NCBI RefSeq assembly: GCF_040111675.1
Contig: NZ_CP157794.1
Coordinates: 1,447,501 to 1,511,500, forward strand
Origin: Salinarimonas sp.
GTDB lineage: Bacteria; Pseudomonadota; Alphaproteobacteria; Rhizobiales; Beijerinckiaceae
Direction: 5' to 3'
Length of the DNA: 64,000 nucleotides
In this document: positions 52,987 through 62,169 of the stretch, in pieces
How positions within the stretch are numbered: position 1 is the stretch's first letter
Layout: the number at the start of each line of letters is the position of its first letter
Notes under the pieces: generated by a model
The model's input: the letters and a program-made list of their open reading frames with translations, nothing else
Databases searched by the model: none
What the model was told of the DNA's origin: nothing
Translations under genes and position numbers: made by a program

Positions 52987-54852
52987 ATGGATCCCGCCTT
53001 CCTCGTCGTCCAGGCCCTGAACGGGCTCGCCAGCGCCTCGTCGCTGTTCCTGATCGCGAGCGGCCTCACCCTCGTCTTCGGGGTGACGCGGATCGTCAAT
53101 TTCGCCCACGGCTCGCTCTACATGCTGGGCGCCTACGCGGCGGCGATCCTCGCGCCGCTGTTCATGGCGAGCCTCGGCAAGCCCTTCGGCTTCTGGGGCG
53201 CCATCGCGGCGGCGGCGCTCGCGGTGGGGCTGCTCGGCGTCGTCATCGAGCTCGTGCTGCTGCGCCGGATCTATCGCGCGCCCGAGCTGTTCCAGCTGCT
53301 CGCCACCTTCGCGCTCGTGCTGATCGTCCAGGATCTCGTGATCCTGTTCATCGGCCCGCAGGACATCCTCGGCCCCCGTGCGCCGGGGCTCACGGGATTC
53401 GTCGAGATCTTCGGACGGCGCTTCCCGCTCTACGAGCTCTTCCTCATCGCCATGGGACCGATCGTGCTGGGCCTTCTCTGGCTCCTCCTGAAGAAGACCC
53501 GCTTCGGCGTGCTCGTGCGCGCCGCGACGCAGGACCGCGAGATGGTCGGCGCGCTCGGGGTCGACCAGGCGAAGCTCTTCACCGGCACGCTCTTCCTCGG
53601 CGCCTTCCTCGCCGGGCTCGGCGGCGCCCTGCAGATCCCGCGCGCGCCGGCCAACACCGAGATGGACCTCGCCATCATCGCCGAGGCCTTCGTCGTCACC
53701 GTGATCGGCGGCATGGGCTCGGTGCCAGGGGCCTTCCTCGCGGCCCTCCTCATCGGGCAGCTGCAGGCTTTCGGCATCCTGATCTTCCCGAAGATCACGC
53801 TCGTCGTGGTCTTCCTCTTGATGGCGCTCGTCCTCGTGGTGCGGCCCTACGGCCTCCTCGGCAAGCCCGAGCCCGTTGGCGCCGGCCCGGGCGCGGCCTT
53901 CGCGCTGGCCCTGCGTCCCTGGAGCCGGCTCGAGAACGCGCTCGCCCTCGTCGCGATCGTCGCGCTCGCCGTCTCGCCGCTGCTGCTCGACGCCTACGGG
54001 ATCACGGTGGCGACCGAGGCCGTGATCCTCGCGCTGCTCGCCTTCTCGCTGCACCTCCTCATCGGGGTGGGCGGTCTCGTTTCCTTCGGCCACGCCGCCT
54101 GGTTCGGGCTCGGCGCCTACGCCGCGGCGCTCTGCGTGAAGTCCCTCGCCTGGCCGATGGAGGCGGCGCTGCCGCTGGCGCCGCTCGTCGCCGGGCTCGG
54201 CGCGGCCCTGTTCGGGCTCTTCGTCGTGCGCCTGTCGGGCATCTACCTCGCCATGCTGACGCTCGCCGTGGCGCAGATCCTCTACGCGGTGGCCTTCCAA
54301 TGGGTCGAGGTCACCGGCGGCGACAACGGCATCGTCGGCGTCTGGCCCGCGCGCTGGGCCTCCGACAGGATGGTCTATTTCTATCTGACCCTGGCGCTCG
54401 GCCTCCTCGCGATCTGGGCGCTGCGCCGGATCATGTACGCGCCCTTCGGCTACGCGTTGCGCGCCGCCCGTGACAGCGCGCTGCGCGCCGAGGCGATCGG
54501 CATCGCCGTGCGCCGCACGCGCTGGCTCGCCTTCACCCTCTCGGGCGCCGCGGCGGGCCTCGCCGGGGGGCTCTGGACCTTCCTCAAGGGCGCCATCGAC
54601 CCGACAGTGCTCTCCATCCCCGTCTCCGTCGACGCCCTCGCCATGCTGCTGCTCGGCGGCGCGCAGACGGTGATCGGCCCGCTCGTCGGCGCCGGATTGC
54701 TGCACCTGGTCAAGGACCAGGTGATGCCGCTCACCGACTATTGGCGCCTCATCCTCGGCCTCGTCATCCTCGCCATCGTGCTCCTCGCGCCGCGGGGCGT
54801 CGTCGGCGCCATCGAGAGCGCGCGCGGTCGCGGGAAGGAGGCTGGGGCGTGA
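52987..54852 (+). CDS. Branched-chain amino acid type ABC permease, LivH-LivM fusion
   Basis: A 621-residue membrane protein made of two permease units in one chain. The first half (about 1-290) is LivH-like: FGVTRIVNFAHGSLYMLGAY and the GGMGSVPGAFLAALLIGQ loop. The second half (about 310-610) is LivM-like: LLIGVGGLVSFGHAAWFGLGAY and GSLAYA-type helices ending in the conserved LGLVILAIVLLAPRG. In most bacteria these are separate. ATPases follow with stop/start overlap. No periplasmic binding protein gene is in the cluster. It may import branched-chain amino acids, urea or other small amides. Confidence 0.88.
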   Translation: MDPAFLVVQALNGLASASSLFLIASGLTLVFGVTRIVNFAHGSLYMLGAYAAAILAPLFMASLGKPFGFWGAIAAAALAVGLLGVVIELVLLRRIYRAPELFQLLATFALVLIVQDLVILFIGPQDILGPRAPGLTGFVEIFGRRFPLYELFLIAMGPIVLGLLWLLLKKTRFGVLVRAATQDREMVGALGVDQAKLFTGTLFLGAFLAGLGGALQIPRAPANTEMDLAIIAEAFVVTVIGGMGSVPGAFLAALLIGQLQAFGILIFPKITLVVVFLLMALVLVVRPYGLLGKPEPVGAGPGAAFALALRPWSRLENALALVAIVALAVSPLLLDAYGITVATEAVILALLAFSLHLLIGVGGLVSFGHAAWFGLGAYAAALCVKSLAWPMEAALPLAPLVAGLGAALFGLFVVRLSGIYLAMLTLAVAQILYAVAFQWVEVTGGDNGIVGVWPARWASDRMVYFYLTLALGLLAIWALRRIMYAPFGYALRAARDSALRAEAIGIAVRRTRWLAFTLSGAAAGLAGGLWTFLKGAIDPTVLSIPVSVDALAMLLLGGAQTVIGPLVGAGLLHLVKDQVMPLTDYWRLILGLVILAIVLLAPRGVVGAIESARGRGKEAGA

Positions 54853-55634
54853 GCGTGCTCGTCGAAGCGAAGGGGCTGACCAAGCGCTTCGGCGGCGTCG
54901 TCGCCGCGGACGCGGTCTCCTTCGCGCTCCATGCAGGCGAAATGCTCGCCATGATCGGCCCCAACGGCGCGGGCAAGTCCACCACCTTCGCCATGGTCGG
55001 CGGCCAGCTGCGGCCCGATTCCGGCCGCGTGCTGCTCGCCGGCGAGGACGTCACCGGCCTCTCGGCGGCCGCCCTGTTCCGCCGCGGCGTCGGCCGCACC
55101 TTCCAGGTGGCGCAGACCTTCGCCACGATGACCGTCGTCGAGAACGTGCAGATGGCGCTGATCTCCGCCGCGGGCGGCCTCGGCGGCCTGTTCGCGCCGG
55201 CGCGGACACTGCGCCGCACGGAGGCGCTGGGCGTCCTCGCCCGCGTCGGCATGGAGGAGGCCGCCGACCGGCCGATCGCGACTTTGGCCTACGGCGACGT
55301 CAAGCGCGTCGAGCTCGCCATCGCGCTGGCCGCCGGCCCGACCGTGCTGCTCATGGACGAGCCCACCGCCGGCATGGCGCCGAAGGAGCGCGCCGATCTC
55401 ATGGCGCTGACCCGCGCCGTCGCCCGCGAGCGCGGCATCGGCGTGCTCTTCACCGAGCACGACATGGGCGCGGTCTTCTCCCATGCCGACCGCATCCTCG
55501 TGCTGGTGCGCGGCGAGATCGTCGCCGACGGCCCGCCCGCGGCGGTGCGCGAGGACCCGCGCGTGCGCGCCGTCTATCTCGGCGAGAGCGGCGCCGCCAC
55601 CGCCGCCGCCGCGCTCGGGGAGCGCACGCGATGA
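54849..55634 (+). CDS. Branched-chain amino acid type ABC ATPase, LivG-like
   Basis: A 261-residue ATPase starting with GTG at 54849, which overlaps the permease stop. P-loop GPNGAGKSTT at about residues 37-46, signature in YGDVKRVELAIALA and Walker B LLMDEPTAGMAPKE, the last with the LivG-specific long stretch. It pairs with the LivF-like ATPase that follows. Confidence 0.92.
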   Translation: MSVLVEAKGLTKRFGGVVAADAVSFALHAGEMLAMIGPNGAGKSTTFAMVGGQLRPDSGRVLLAGEDVTGLSAAALFRRGVGRTFQVAQTFATMTVVENVQMALISAAGGLGGLFAPARTLRRTEALGVLARVGMEEAADRPIATLAYGDVKRVELAIALAAGPTVLLMDEPTAGMAPKERADLMALTRAVARERGIGVLFTEHDMGAVFSHADRILVLVRGEIVADGPPAAVREDPRVRAVYLGESGAATAAAALGERTR

Positions 55635-56320
55635 GCCGGCTCCTCGAGGTCGAGGGCCTGGAGGCCGCCTACGGCCCCGCGCGGGTGCTGTTCGGCGTCT
55701 CGCTCGCGCTCGCGCCGGGAGAGGTCGTCGCGCTGATGGGCCGCAACGGCGCGGGCAAGTCGACGACGCTGAAGGCGATCATGGGCCTCGTCCCCGCCCG
55801 CGCGCGGCGCCTCGGCTTCGCCGGTCGCGACATCGCGGGGCTGCCCGCCCACCGCATCGCTCGGCTCGGGCTCGGCTACGTGCCCGAGGATCGGCGCATC
55901 TTCACCGAGCTGACGGTGGCGGAGAACCTGGAGGTCGGCCGCCGCGCGGCGGCGCCGGGGGTCGCGCCGTGGACGCCCGAGCGACTCTTCGCGCTCTTCC
56001 CCAACCTCGCCGAGATGCGCGCCCGGCGCGCCGACGCCATGTCGGGCGGCGAGCAGCAGATGCTCGCCATCGCGCGCACCCTGATGGGCAATCCCCGCGC
56101 CGTTCTGCTCGACGAGCCCTCGGAGGGGCTCGCGCCCGTGATCGTCGAGCAGATGGCGGACGCCGTGCGGGCGATGAAAGGGGAGGGGATCGCGGTGCTG
56201 CTCAGCGAGCAGAACGCCGCCTTCGCCGGCGCCGTCTGCGACCGCGCCCTCGTCATCGAGCGCGGCGAGATCCGCTTCTCGGGACCGCTCGCGGAGGCGG
56301 CGCGGGCGCTCGAGGTGTGA
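55631..56320 (+). CDS. Branched-chain amino acid type ABC ATPase, LivF-like
   Basis: A 229-residue ATPase starting at ATG 55631, overlapping the LivG stop (ATGA). P-loop GRNGAGKSTTLKA at about residues 37-49, signature SGGEQQMLAIARTL and Walker B VLLDEPSEGLAPVIVE, all as in LivF. It ends the transport operon and converges with fadJ-like after 35 bases. Confidence 0.92.
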   Translation: MSRLLEVEGLEAAYGPARVLFGVSLALAPGEVVALMGRNGAGKSTTLKAIMGLVPARARRLGFAGRDIAGLPAHRIARLGLGYVPEDRRIFTELTVAENLEVGRRAAAPGVAPWTPERLFALFPNLAEMRARRADAMSGGEQQMLAIARTLMGNPRAVLLDEPSEGLAPVIVEQMADAVRAMKGEGIAVLLSEQNAAFAGAVCDRALVIERGEIRFSGPLAEAARALEV

Positions 56321-56355
56321 GCCCCGCGCCCGCGCCGATCGTGGTGCGGCGGGCG

Positions 56356-58557
56356 TCAGGCCGCCTTCTGGCGCATGCGGCCGTAGAACGTCTCGCCCGC
56401 ATCCGCTATCTGCCGCAGCAGCGCCGGCACGGCGAAGCGCGCGCCGTGGATCGTGGCGAGCCGGTCGGCCTTCTCCACGAAGGCCTTCGCCCCCATGAAG
56501 TCGATGTAGGAGAGCGCGCCGCCCGTGAACGGCGCGAAGCCGAAGCCCAGGATCGAGCCGACATCCGCCTCGCGCGGATCGACGACGACGCCCTCCTCGA
56601 CGGTGCGGGCCGCCTCCAGCGCCTGGGCGACGAGGAGGCGCTCCTGCAGCTCGGCGAAGTCGATGGTCTCGCCCGTGCGCCGCTCCTTGGCGAAGCGCGC
56701 GAGGCCCGGCCACAGCCGCTTCTTGCCGCCTTCGGGGTAGTCGTAGAAGCCCTTGCGGTTCTTGCGCCCGAGCCGGCCCTCCTCCTCGACCATGCCCACC
56801 AGAAGCGCCTTCTGGTCCGGGTCGATGCTGCCTCCGCCGAGCTGCGCCTCGGTCGCCTTGACGATCTTCAGCGCGAGATCGAGCGCTACCTCGTCGTTGA
56901 GCGAGAGCGGCCCCACCGGCATGCCCGCCGCCTTGCCGGCGTTCTCGATCATCGCCGGCGGCACGCCCTCGACCAGCATCTTGTGCCCCTCGAGCACGTA
57001 GGCGCCGACGCAGCGGTTGGCGAAGAACCCGCGCGCGTCGTTGACGACGATCGGCGTCTTCCTGATCGCCCGCACGAAGTCGAGGGCGACGGCCAGCGCC
57101 TCGTCGCCGGTCTTCTCGCCCAGGATGATCTCGACGAGCATCATCTTCTCGACGGGGGAGAAGAAGTGGATGCCGACGAAGCGTTCCGGACGGGAGGAGG
57201 CCTTGGCCAGGCCCGAGATCGGCAGCGTCGAGGTGTTCGAGCCGAAGATCGCGCTCTCGCCCACGGCGGCCTCGACCTTGGAGATCACCTCGGCCTTGAC
57301 CTTGGGGTCCTCGAACACCGCCTCGACCACGAGATCGCAGCCGGCGAGCGCGCCATAGTCGTCCGCCGCGGTGATGCGCGCGAGGAGCGCATCGCGGTCC
57401 GCCGTCTTGGCGCGGCCCTTCATGACCTGATCGGTCATCAGCTTGTGGGAATAGGCCTTGCCCTTCTCCGCGGTCTCGAGGTCGCGGTCGACGAGCACGA
57501 CCTCGAAGCCCGCGTTCGCGGCGACGTAGGCGACGCCCGCGCCCATGAAGCCGGCGCCGACGACGCCGATCGTCTTCAGCCTCGTCTCGCCCACCGAGGC
57601 GGGCCGGCGCGCGCCCTTGTTGAGCTCGCCCATCGAGACGAACAGCGTGCGGATCATCGCCGCCGCCTCCTTCGAGCGCAGGATGTGCGCGAACCAGCGC
57701 GACTCCACCTTCAGCGCGAGATCCATAGGCAGCTGCAGGCCCTCGTAGACCGATTGCAGGATGGCCTTGGCGGCGGGGTAGTTGTCGTTGGTCTCGCGGC
57801 GATAGATGGCGTTGGCCGCCGGCCAGATCTGCATGCCGGCCGCGGAATGGACGCGGTTCGACGGCAGCTTGAAGCCCTTCTGGTCCCAGGGCGCGACCGC
57901 CGAGCCGCCGTCGCGGATCCAGGCCTTGGCCGTGTCGATCAGCGTGTCGTGCGGCACGACCTGATGCACGAGGCCCATGTTGCGGGCCATCAGGCCTTTC
58001 AGCTGCTGGCCCTTGAACAGCATCTGCAGCGCGTCGCCCGTCTGCATCAGGCGCGCCACGCGCTGGGTGCCACCCGCGCCGGGGAAGAGCCCGACCTTGA
58101 TCTCGGGCAGGCCGACCTTGGTCGCGTCATGATCGCACAGGACGCGGTGATGGCAGGCGAGCGCGAGCTCGAAGGCGCCGCCCAGGCAGGTGCCGTGGAT
58201 CGCGGCGACGAACGGCTTCCCGCAGGTCTCGAGCCGCCGGTAGAGCAGCGAGAGCCGGCGCGATTCCTCGAAGAAGACGCGCATCGCCTCCTTGTCGCCC
58301 TTCTCGGCCGCGAGCTGCGTGTGGAGATCGCGCAAGCCCTGGAGCATGGTGAGGTCGGCGCCGCCGGAGAAGTCCTTCTTGCCCGACGCGATCACGCAGC
58401 CCTTGATGCCCTCGGTCGCGGCGACGTGCTCGACGATGGCGGAGAGCTCGTCCATCACGGGAAGCGTGATGACGTTCATCGAGCGGTCCGGCATGTCCCA
58501 GGTGACGAGGGCGACGCCGTCGGAATCGACCTCGAAGCGGAAGTTCACGAGTTCCAT
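56356..58557 (-). CDS. fadJ: Fatty-acid oxidation multifunctional enzyme (FadJ-like)
   Basis: A 733-residue enzyme with an N-terminal enoyl-CoA hydratase/isomerase domain and a C-terminal L-3-hydroxyacyl-CoA dehydrogenase. The first carries KDFSGGADLTML (about residues 61-72) and AFELALACHHRVL with the catalytic Glu in a later helix; the second has the NAD loop IGVVGAGFMGAGVAYVAANAG (about residues 329-349, quoted in part) and GIHFFSPVEKMMLVEII. The length fits FadB/FadJ/FadN. It is the last gene of the fad operon. The ATG at 58557 is the family start. Confidence 0.92.
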   Translation of the reverse strand: MELVNFRFEVDSDGVALVTWDMPDRSMNVITLPVMDELSAIVEHVAATEGIKGCVIASGKKDFSGGADLTMLQGLRDLHTQLAAEKGDKEAMRVFFEESRRLSLLYRRLETCGKPFVAAIHGTCLGGAFELALACHHRVLCDHDATKVGLPEIKVGLFPGAGGTQRVARLMQTGDALQMLFKGQQLKGLMARNMGLVHQVVPHDTLIDTAKAWIRDGGSAVAPWDQKGFKLPSNRVHSAAGMQIWPAANAIYRRETNDNYPAAKAILQSVYEGLQLPMDLALKVESRWFAHILRSKEAAAMIRTLFVSMGELNKGARRPASVGETRLKTIGVVGAGFMGAGVAYVAANAGFEVVLVDRDLETAEKGKAYSHKLMTDQVMKGRAKTADRDALLARITAADDYGALAGCDLVVEAVFEDPKVKAEVISKVEAAVGESAIFGSNTSTLPISGLAKASSRPERFVGIHFFSPVEKMMLVEIILGEKTGDEALAVALDFVRAIRKTPIVVNDARGFFANRCVGAYVLEGHKMLVEGVPPAMIENAGKAAGMPVGPLSLNDEVALDLALKIVKATEAQLGGGSIDPDQKALLVGMVEEEGRLGRKNRKGFYDYPEGGKKRLWPGLARFAKERRTGETIDFAELQERLLVAQALEAARTVEEGVVVDPREADVGSILGFGFAPFTGGALSYIDFMGAKAFVEKADRLATIHGARFAVPALLRQIADAGETFYGRMRQKAA

Positions 58558-58568
58558 GACGCTCTCCC

Positions 58569-59777
58569 TCACACGCGCTCGATGATGGCGGCCGAGCCCA
58601 TGCCGGCGGCGACGCACAGGGTGACGAGCGCCGTCTGCTTGTCCTGGCGCTCCAGCTCGTCGAGGGCGGCGCCGAGGATCATGGCGCCCGTCGCGCCGAG
58701 CGGGTGGCCCATGGCGATCGCCCCGCCATTGACGTTGACGACGCCCGGGTCGAGGTCGAGCGCCTGCATGTAGCGCAGCACCACGGCGGAGAAGGCCTCG
58801 TTGATCTCGAAAAGGTCGATGTCGGCCTTGGTCATGCCGGCGCGCTTGAGCACGAGCTCGGTCACGTCGATCGGGCCGGTGAGCATCAGCGCGAGGTCGG
58901 AGCCCGTCGAGGCGAAGGCCCGGATGCGGGCGCGGGGCTTCAGGCCGGCCATGTCGCCGGCCGTCCTCGAGCCGACCAGCACGGCGGCCGCGCCGTCGAC
59001 GATGCCGGACGAGTTGCCGGCGTGGTGGACGTGCTCGAGATATTCGACGTCCGGATGCGCCGCGATGGCCACCGCGTCGAAGCCGCCCATGTCGCCGATC
59101 TGCACGAAGGCGGCCTTGAGCGCGCCGAGCGACTGCATGTCCGTGCCCGGCCGCACGTGCTCGTCGCGGTCGAGGATGGTGAGGCCGTTGACGTCCTCCA
59201 CCGGCACGATCGATTTGGCGAAGCGTCCCTCCGCCCAGGCGGCGGCGGCGCGGCGCTGGCTCTCCACCGCGAAGGCGTCGACGTCGTCGCGGGAGAAGCC
59301 GTATTTCGTCGCGATCAGGTCGGCGGCGATGCCCTGGGGCAGGAAATAGGTGTCGATGGCGAGCTTGGGGTCCACCGGCCAGGCGCCGCCGGAGGCGGCC
59401 ATGCCGATGCGGCTCATCGATTCGACGCCGCCGCCGATCGCCATCTCCTTCATGCCGCTCATCACCTGCGCGGCGGCGAAGTTCACCGCCTCGAGGCCCG
59501 AGGCGCAGAAGCGGTTGATCTGGACGCCCGGGACCTCCTTGCCGAAGCCCGCGCCGAGCGCGGCGGCGCGGGCGATGTCGCCGCCGGCCTCGCCGATCGG
59601 GTCGACGCAGCCGAGCACCACGTCCTCGATCAGGACCGGGTTCAGGTGGTTGCGCTCCTGGATCGCCCTCAAGGTGGTGATGGCGAGGTCCACCGCCGGC
59701 ACCTCGTAGAGCGACCCGTCCGGCTTGCCGCGCCCGCGGGGCGTGCGCACGGCGTCGTAGATGTACGCTTCAGGCAT
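58569..59777 (-). CDS. fadA: Acetyl-CoA C-acyltransferase (thiolase)
   Basis: A 402-residue thiolase that cleaves 3-ketoacyl-CoA. The nucleophilic Cys is near residue 90 in RFCASGLEAVN, the conserved His near 356 in AMGHPLGATGAM, and the second Cys near 387 in TLCVAAGMG. The length and pattern suit FadA/FadI-type thiolases of degradation. It overlaps by 8 bases with the DUF2513-like gene upstream, and FadJ follows after 11 bases. Confidence 0.92.
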   Translation of the reverse strand: MPEAYIYDAVRTPRGRGKPDGSLYEVPAVDLAITTLRAIQERNHLNPVLIEDVVLGCVDPIGEAGGDIARAAALGAGFGKEVPGVQINRFCASGLEAVNFAAAQVMSGMKEMAIGGGVESMSRIGMAASGGAWPVDPKLAIDTYFLPQGIAADLIATKYGFSRDDVDAFAVESQRRAAAAWAEGRFAKSIVPVEDVNGLTILDRDEHVRPGTDMQSLGALKAAFVQIGDMGGFDAVAIAAHPDVEYLEHVHHAGNSSGIVDGAAAVLVGSRTAGDMAGLKPRARIRAFASTGSDLALMLTGPIDVTELVLKRAGMTKADIDLFEINEAFSAVVLRYMQALDLDPGVVNVNGGAIAMGHPLGATGAMILGAALDELERQDKQTALVTLCVAAGMGSAAIIERV

Positions 59778-60195
59778 TGGAATCCTCCGTGCGGAGTCGG
59801 CGGAGCTGCTTCCGCGCTTCATTCTTCAGTTCGCTCAATATCAAGCTGGGCGTTGCGGCTGATGATAATCGAAGGCGAGCTAGCACATCCCGCCAACGGT
59901 CTTCATCACGGGCAAGCTCGACAAATTCGTGCCCCGCAGCCGTCAACCTCATGATTCTTCCACCCGATCTTCCGAGGCCCGGCCTTCCCTGATGTTCCGC
60001 GCGCACCCAATCGAGTTCGCACAAGATGCGCCAATGCGTGAACTCAGGACCGGCGTCAGTGGGCACAGCGATGCTCACGCGGAAGCCTTCGCTCTCATCG
60101 ATATCGATCACAGGAGCTGTGGGTGCGACGTCAAGTGGACAGTCGACTTCCGCGCGTAGAGCGAGACTACGCAGGACGTCGGGATCCAGCTTCAT
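59770..60195 (-). CDS. DUF2513-like winged-helix protein, probably acquired
   Basis: A 141-residue protein wedged between the acyl-CoA dehydrogenase and thiolase genes. The C-terminal half contains a segment (GGRIMRLTAAGHEFVELARD, about residues 81-100) that resembles the DUF2513 pattern RLTWAGHDFLD, found in phage and mobile-element proteins, and the start MKLDPDVLRSLAL is also DUF2513-like. Four counted 60-base lines give only 50-60% GC, well below the neighbours. Its start shares bases with the fadE stop (TGATG), and its end overlaps the thiolase start by 8. The role in a fatty-acid operon is unexplained; an alternative is a small regulatory protein. Confidence 0.7.
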   Translation of the reverse strand: MKLDPDVLRSLALRAEVDCPLDVAPTAPVIDIDESEGFRVSIAVPTDAGPEFTHWRILCELDWVRAEHQGRPGLGRSGGRIMRLTAAGHEFVELARDEDRWRDVLARLRLSSAATPSLILSELKNEARKQLRRLRTEDSNA

Positions 60196-61973
60196 CAGAA
60201 CGCCTCCGCCGGCAGCGCCATCGTGGTCTCCGCGCCGGCCGAGATGCGGGCGAGCTGGGCCGCGGTCTCCGGCATCAGGCGCTCCATGTAGAAACGGGCG
60301 AGGACGAGCTTCTCGGCCATGCCGGGCGCGCCCTCCTTGGCGAGGGCGGCCTTGGCCATGACGGCCCACATGTGCCCCATGGCGACGAGGCCGAAGAGGT
60401 GCATGTAGTCGGTGGCGCCGGCGCCGGCGTTGTCGGGCTTGGTCATGGCGTTGTTCATGAACCACATCGTCGCCTGCTGCAGGCGCCCGAGGCCCTCGGC
60501 CAGCGGCCCGACGATCGGCTGGAGCGCCGCGTCGCCGCCGTTCTCCTTGCAGAAGGCCTCGACCTCGCCGAAGAAGGCCATCACCGCGCGCCCGCCGTCC
60601 TTGGCGAGCTTGCGGCCGACGAGGTCCATGGCCTGGATGCCGTTCGCGCCCTCGTAGATCATGGTGATGCGGGCGTCGCGGACGAACTGCGACATGCCCC
60701 ATTCCTCGACGTAGCCGTGGCCGCCGAACATCTGCTGGGCCTTGACCGCGTTGTCGAAGCCGAGATCGGTGAAGACGCCCTTCACCACCGGCGTCATCAG
60801 GCCGAGGAAGTCGAGCGCCTTCTGCCGCGCCGCCGGATCCGGCGAGCGGTGGGCGATGTCGGACTGGAGCGCGGTCTTCAGGATGAGCGCGCGCGCCGCC
60901 TCGTTGATGGCGCGGATCGTCATCAGGGTGCGGCGCACGTCCGGGTGGACGATGATCGGGTCGGCGGGGCCGTCCGGGTTCTTCGGGCCGGTGAGGGAGC
61001 GGCCCTGGAGGCGGTCCTTGGCGTAGAAGACCGCGTTCTGGTAGGCGACCTCGGCGACCGCGAGGCCCTGGACGCCGACCGCGAGGCGCGCCTCGTTCAT
61101 CATCACGAACATGGCCGCGAGCCCGCGATTCTCCTCGCCGACGAGCCAGCCGGTGGCGCCGTCGTAGTTCATCACGCAGGTGGCGTTGCCGTGAATGCCC
61201 ATCTTGTGCTCGAGCGAGCCGCAGGAGACGCCGTTGCGAGCGCCGAGCGATCCGTCCTCGCCGACCAGGAATTTCGGCACGACGAAGAGCGAGATGCCCT
61301 TCGTGCCCGCCGGCGCGCCCTCGATGCGGGCCAGCACCAGGTGGACGATGTTCTCGGTGAGGTCGTGCTCGCCCGACGAGATGAAGATCTTCGTGCCGGA
61401 GAGCGCGTAGGAACCGTCGCCGTTCGGCACGGCCTTGGTCTTGATCATGCCGAGGTCGGTGCCGCAATGCGGCTCCGTCAGGTTCATCGTGCCCGACCAG
61501 ACGCCCTCGACCATCTTGGGCAGGTAGGTCGCCTTCTGCTCGGGCGAGCCGTGCACCATCAGCGCCGCGATCGCGCCCTGGGTGAGGCCGGGATACATGG
61601 CGAGCGCGAGGTTCGCCGAGGAGGCGAATTCCTGCATCACCGTGTTGAGGGTCGACGGCAGGTTCTGGCCGCCGAGCTCCTCGGGCGCCGAGAGGCCGAG
61701 CCAGCCGCCCTCGACATAGGCCCGGTAGGCGTCCTTGAAGGCGGCGGGCGTGGTGACGCTGCCGTCCGGGTTGCGGACGCAGCCCTCCTTGTCGCCGACG
61801 AGGTTCGTCGGCGCCCACGAGGTCTCGGTCAGCTTCGCCGCCTCCTCGAGAATCGCCGCGACCGTGTCGGGCGTCGCTTCCGCGAATCCGGGGAGGTCCG
61901 CATAGGTGTCGAGCTTCAGCACGTCGTTGAGAAGAAAAGAGGTTTCCGCGACGGGGGCCTTGTAGACCGGCAT
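60195..61973 (-). CDS. Acyl-CoA dehydrogenase
   Basis: A 592-residue FAD enzyme of the first step of beta-oxidation. It has the N-terminal helical domain, then the FAD-binding region WSGTMNLTEPHCGTDLG (about residues 162-178), and the catalytic Glu near residue 441 in MIYEGANGIQAMD. The C-terminal extra domain of about 130 residues, as in the long (about 590) dehydrogenases of the AidB-like or DmdC-like branch, sets it apart from the short 380-residue type. The gene is the first of the fad operon, starts at ATG 61973 and lies behind a dyad. Confidence 0.9.
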   Translation of the reverse strand: MPVYKAPVAETSFLLNDVLKLDTYADLPGFAEATPDTVAAILEEAAKLTETSWAPTNLVGDKEGCVRNPDGSVTTPAAFKDAYRAYVEGGWLGLSAPEELGGQNLPSTLNTVMQEFASSANLALAMYPGLTQGAIAALMVHGSPEQKATYLPKMVEGVWSGTMNLTEPHCGTDLGMIKTKAVPNGDGSYALSGTKIFISSGEHDLTENIVHLVLARIEGAPAGTKGISLFVVPKFLVGEDGSLGARNGVSCGSLEHKMGIHGNATCVMNYDGATGWLVGEENRGLAAMFVMMNEARLAVGVQGLAVAEVAYQNAVFYAKDRLQGRSLTGPKNPDGPADPIIVHPDVRRTLMTIRAINEAARALILKTALQSDIAHRSPDPAARQKALDFLGLMTPVVKGVFTDLGFDNAVKAQQMFGGHGYVEEWGMSQFVRDARITMIYEGANGIQAMDLVGRKLAKDGGRAVMAFFGEVEAFCKENGGDAALQPIVGPLAEGLGRLQQATMWFMNNAMTKPDNAGAGATDYMHLFGLVAMGHMWAVMAKAALAKEGAPGMAEKLVLARFYMERLMPETAAQLARISAGAETTMALPAEAF

Positions 61974-61998
61974 GTCTGTCTCCCGAGGTGTCGGCCTG

Positions 61999-62020
61999 GA
62001 TAGTTCACATATAAACTATC
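61999..62020. promoter_or_regulatory. Palindromic operator candidate before the fad operon
   Basis: GATAGTT, eight bases (CACATATA), AACTATC: perfect 7-base arms 26-47 bases upstream of the dehydrogenase ATG. AT-rich in a GC-rich surrounding. The size and position suit a TetR-type fatty-acid repressor such as FadR/PsrA relatives. A BigR-type site is less likely, since the upstream gene on the same strand ends at 62170. The rest of the gap 62021-62169 shows nothing I can name. Confidence 0.5.
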
Positions 62021-62169
62021 ACGGCGCGGAACGCCAGGGGGATTGTCGCGCGATGGCGGTCACATCCTGGAGGCGGCGTCGGCTAGGGCCGCCGGCGGCG
62101 TCTCACGTATCGGGTATCGCGATGGGCGTCGTCCCGATCGGATGGGAGACGATCCGGGCTGCGCGCGCC

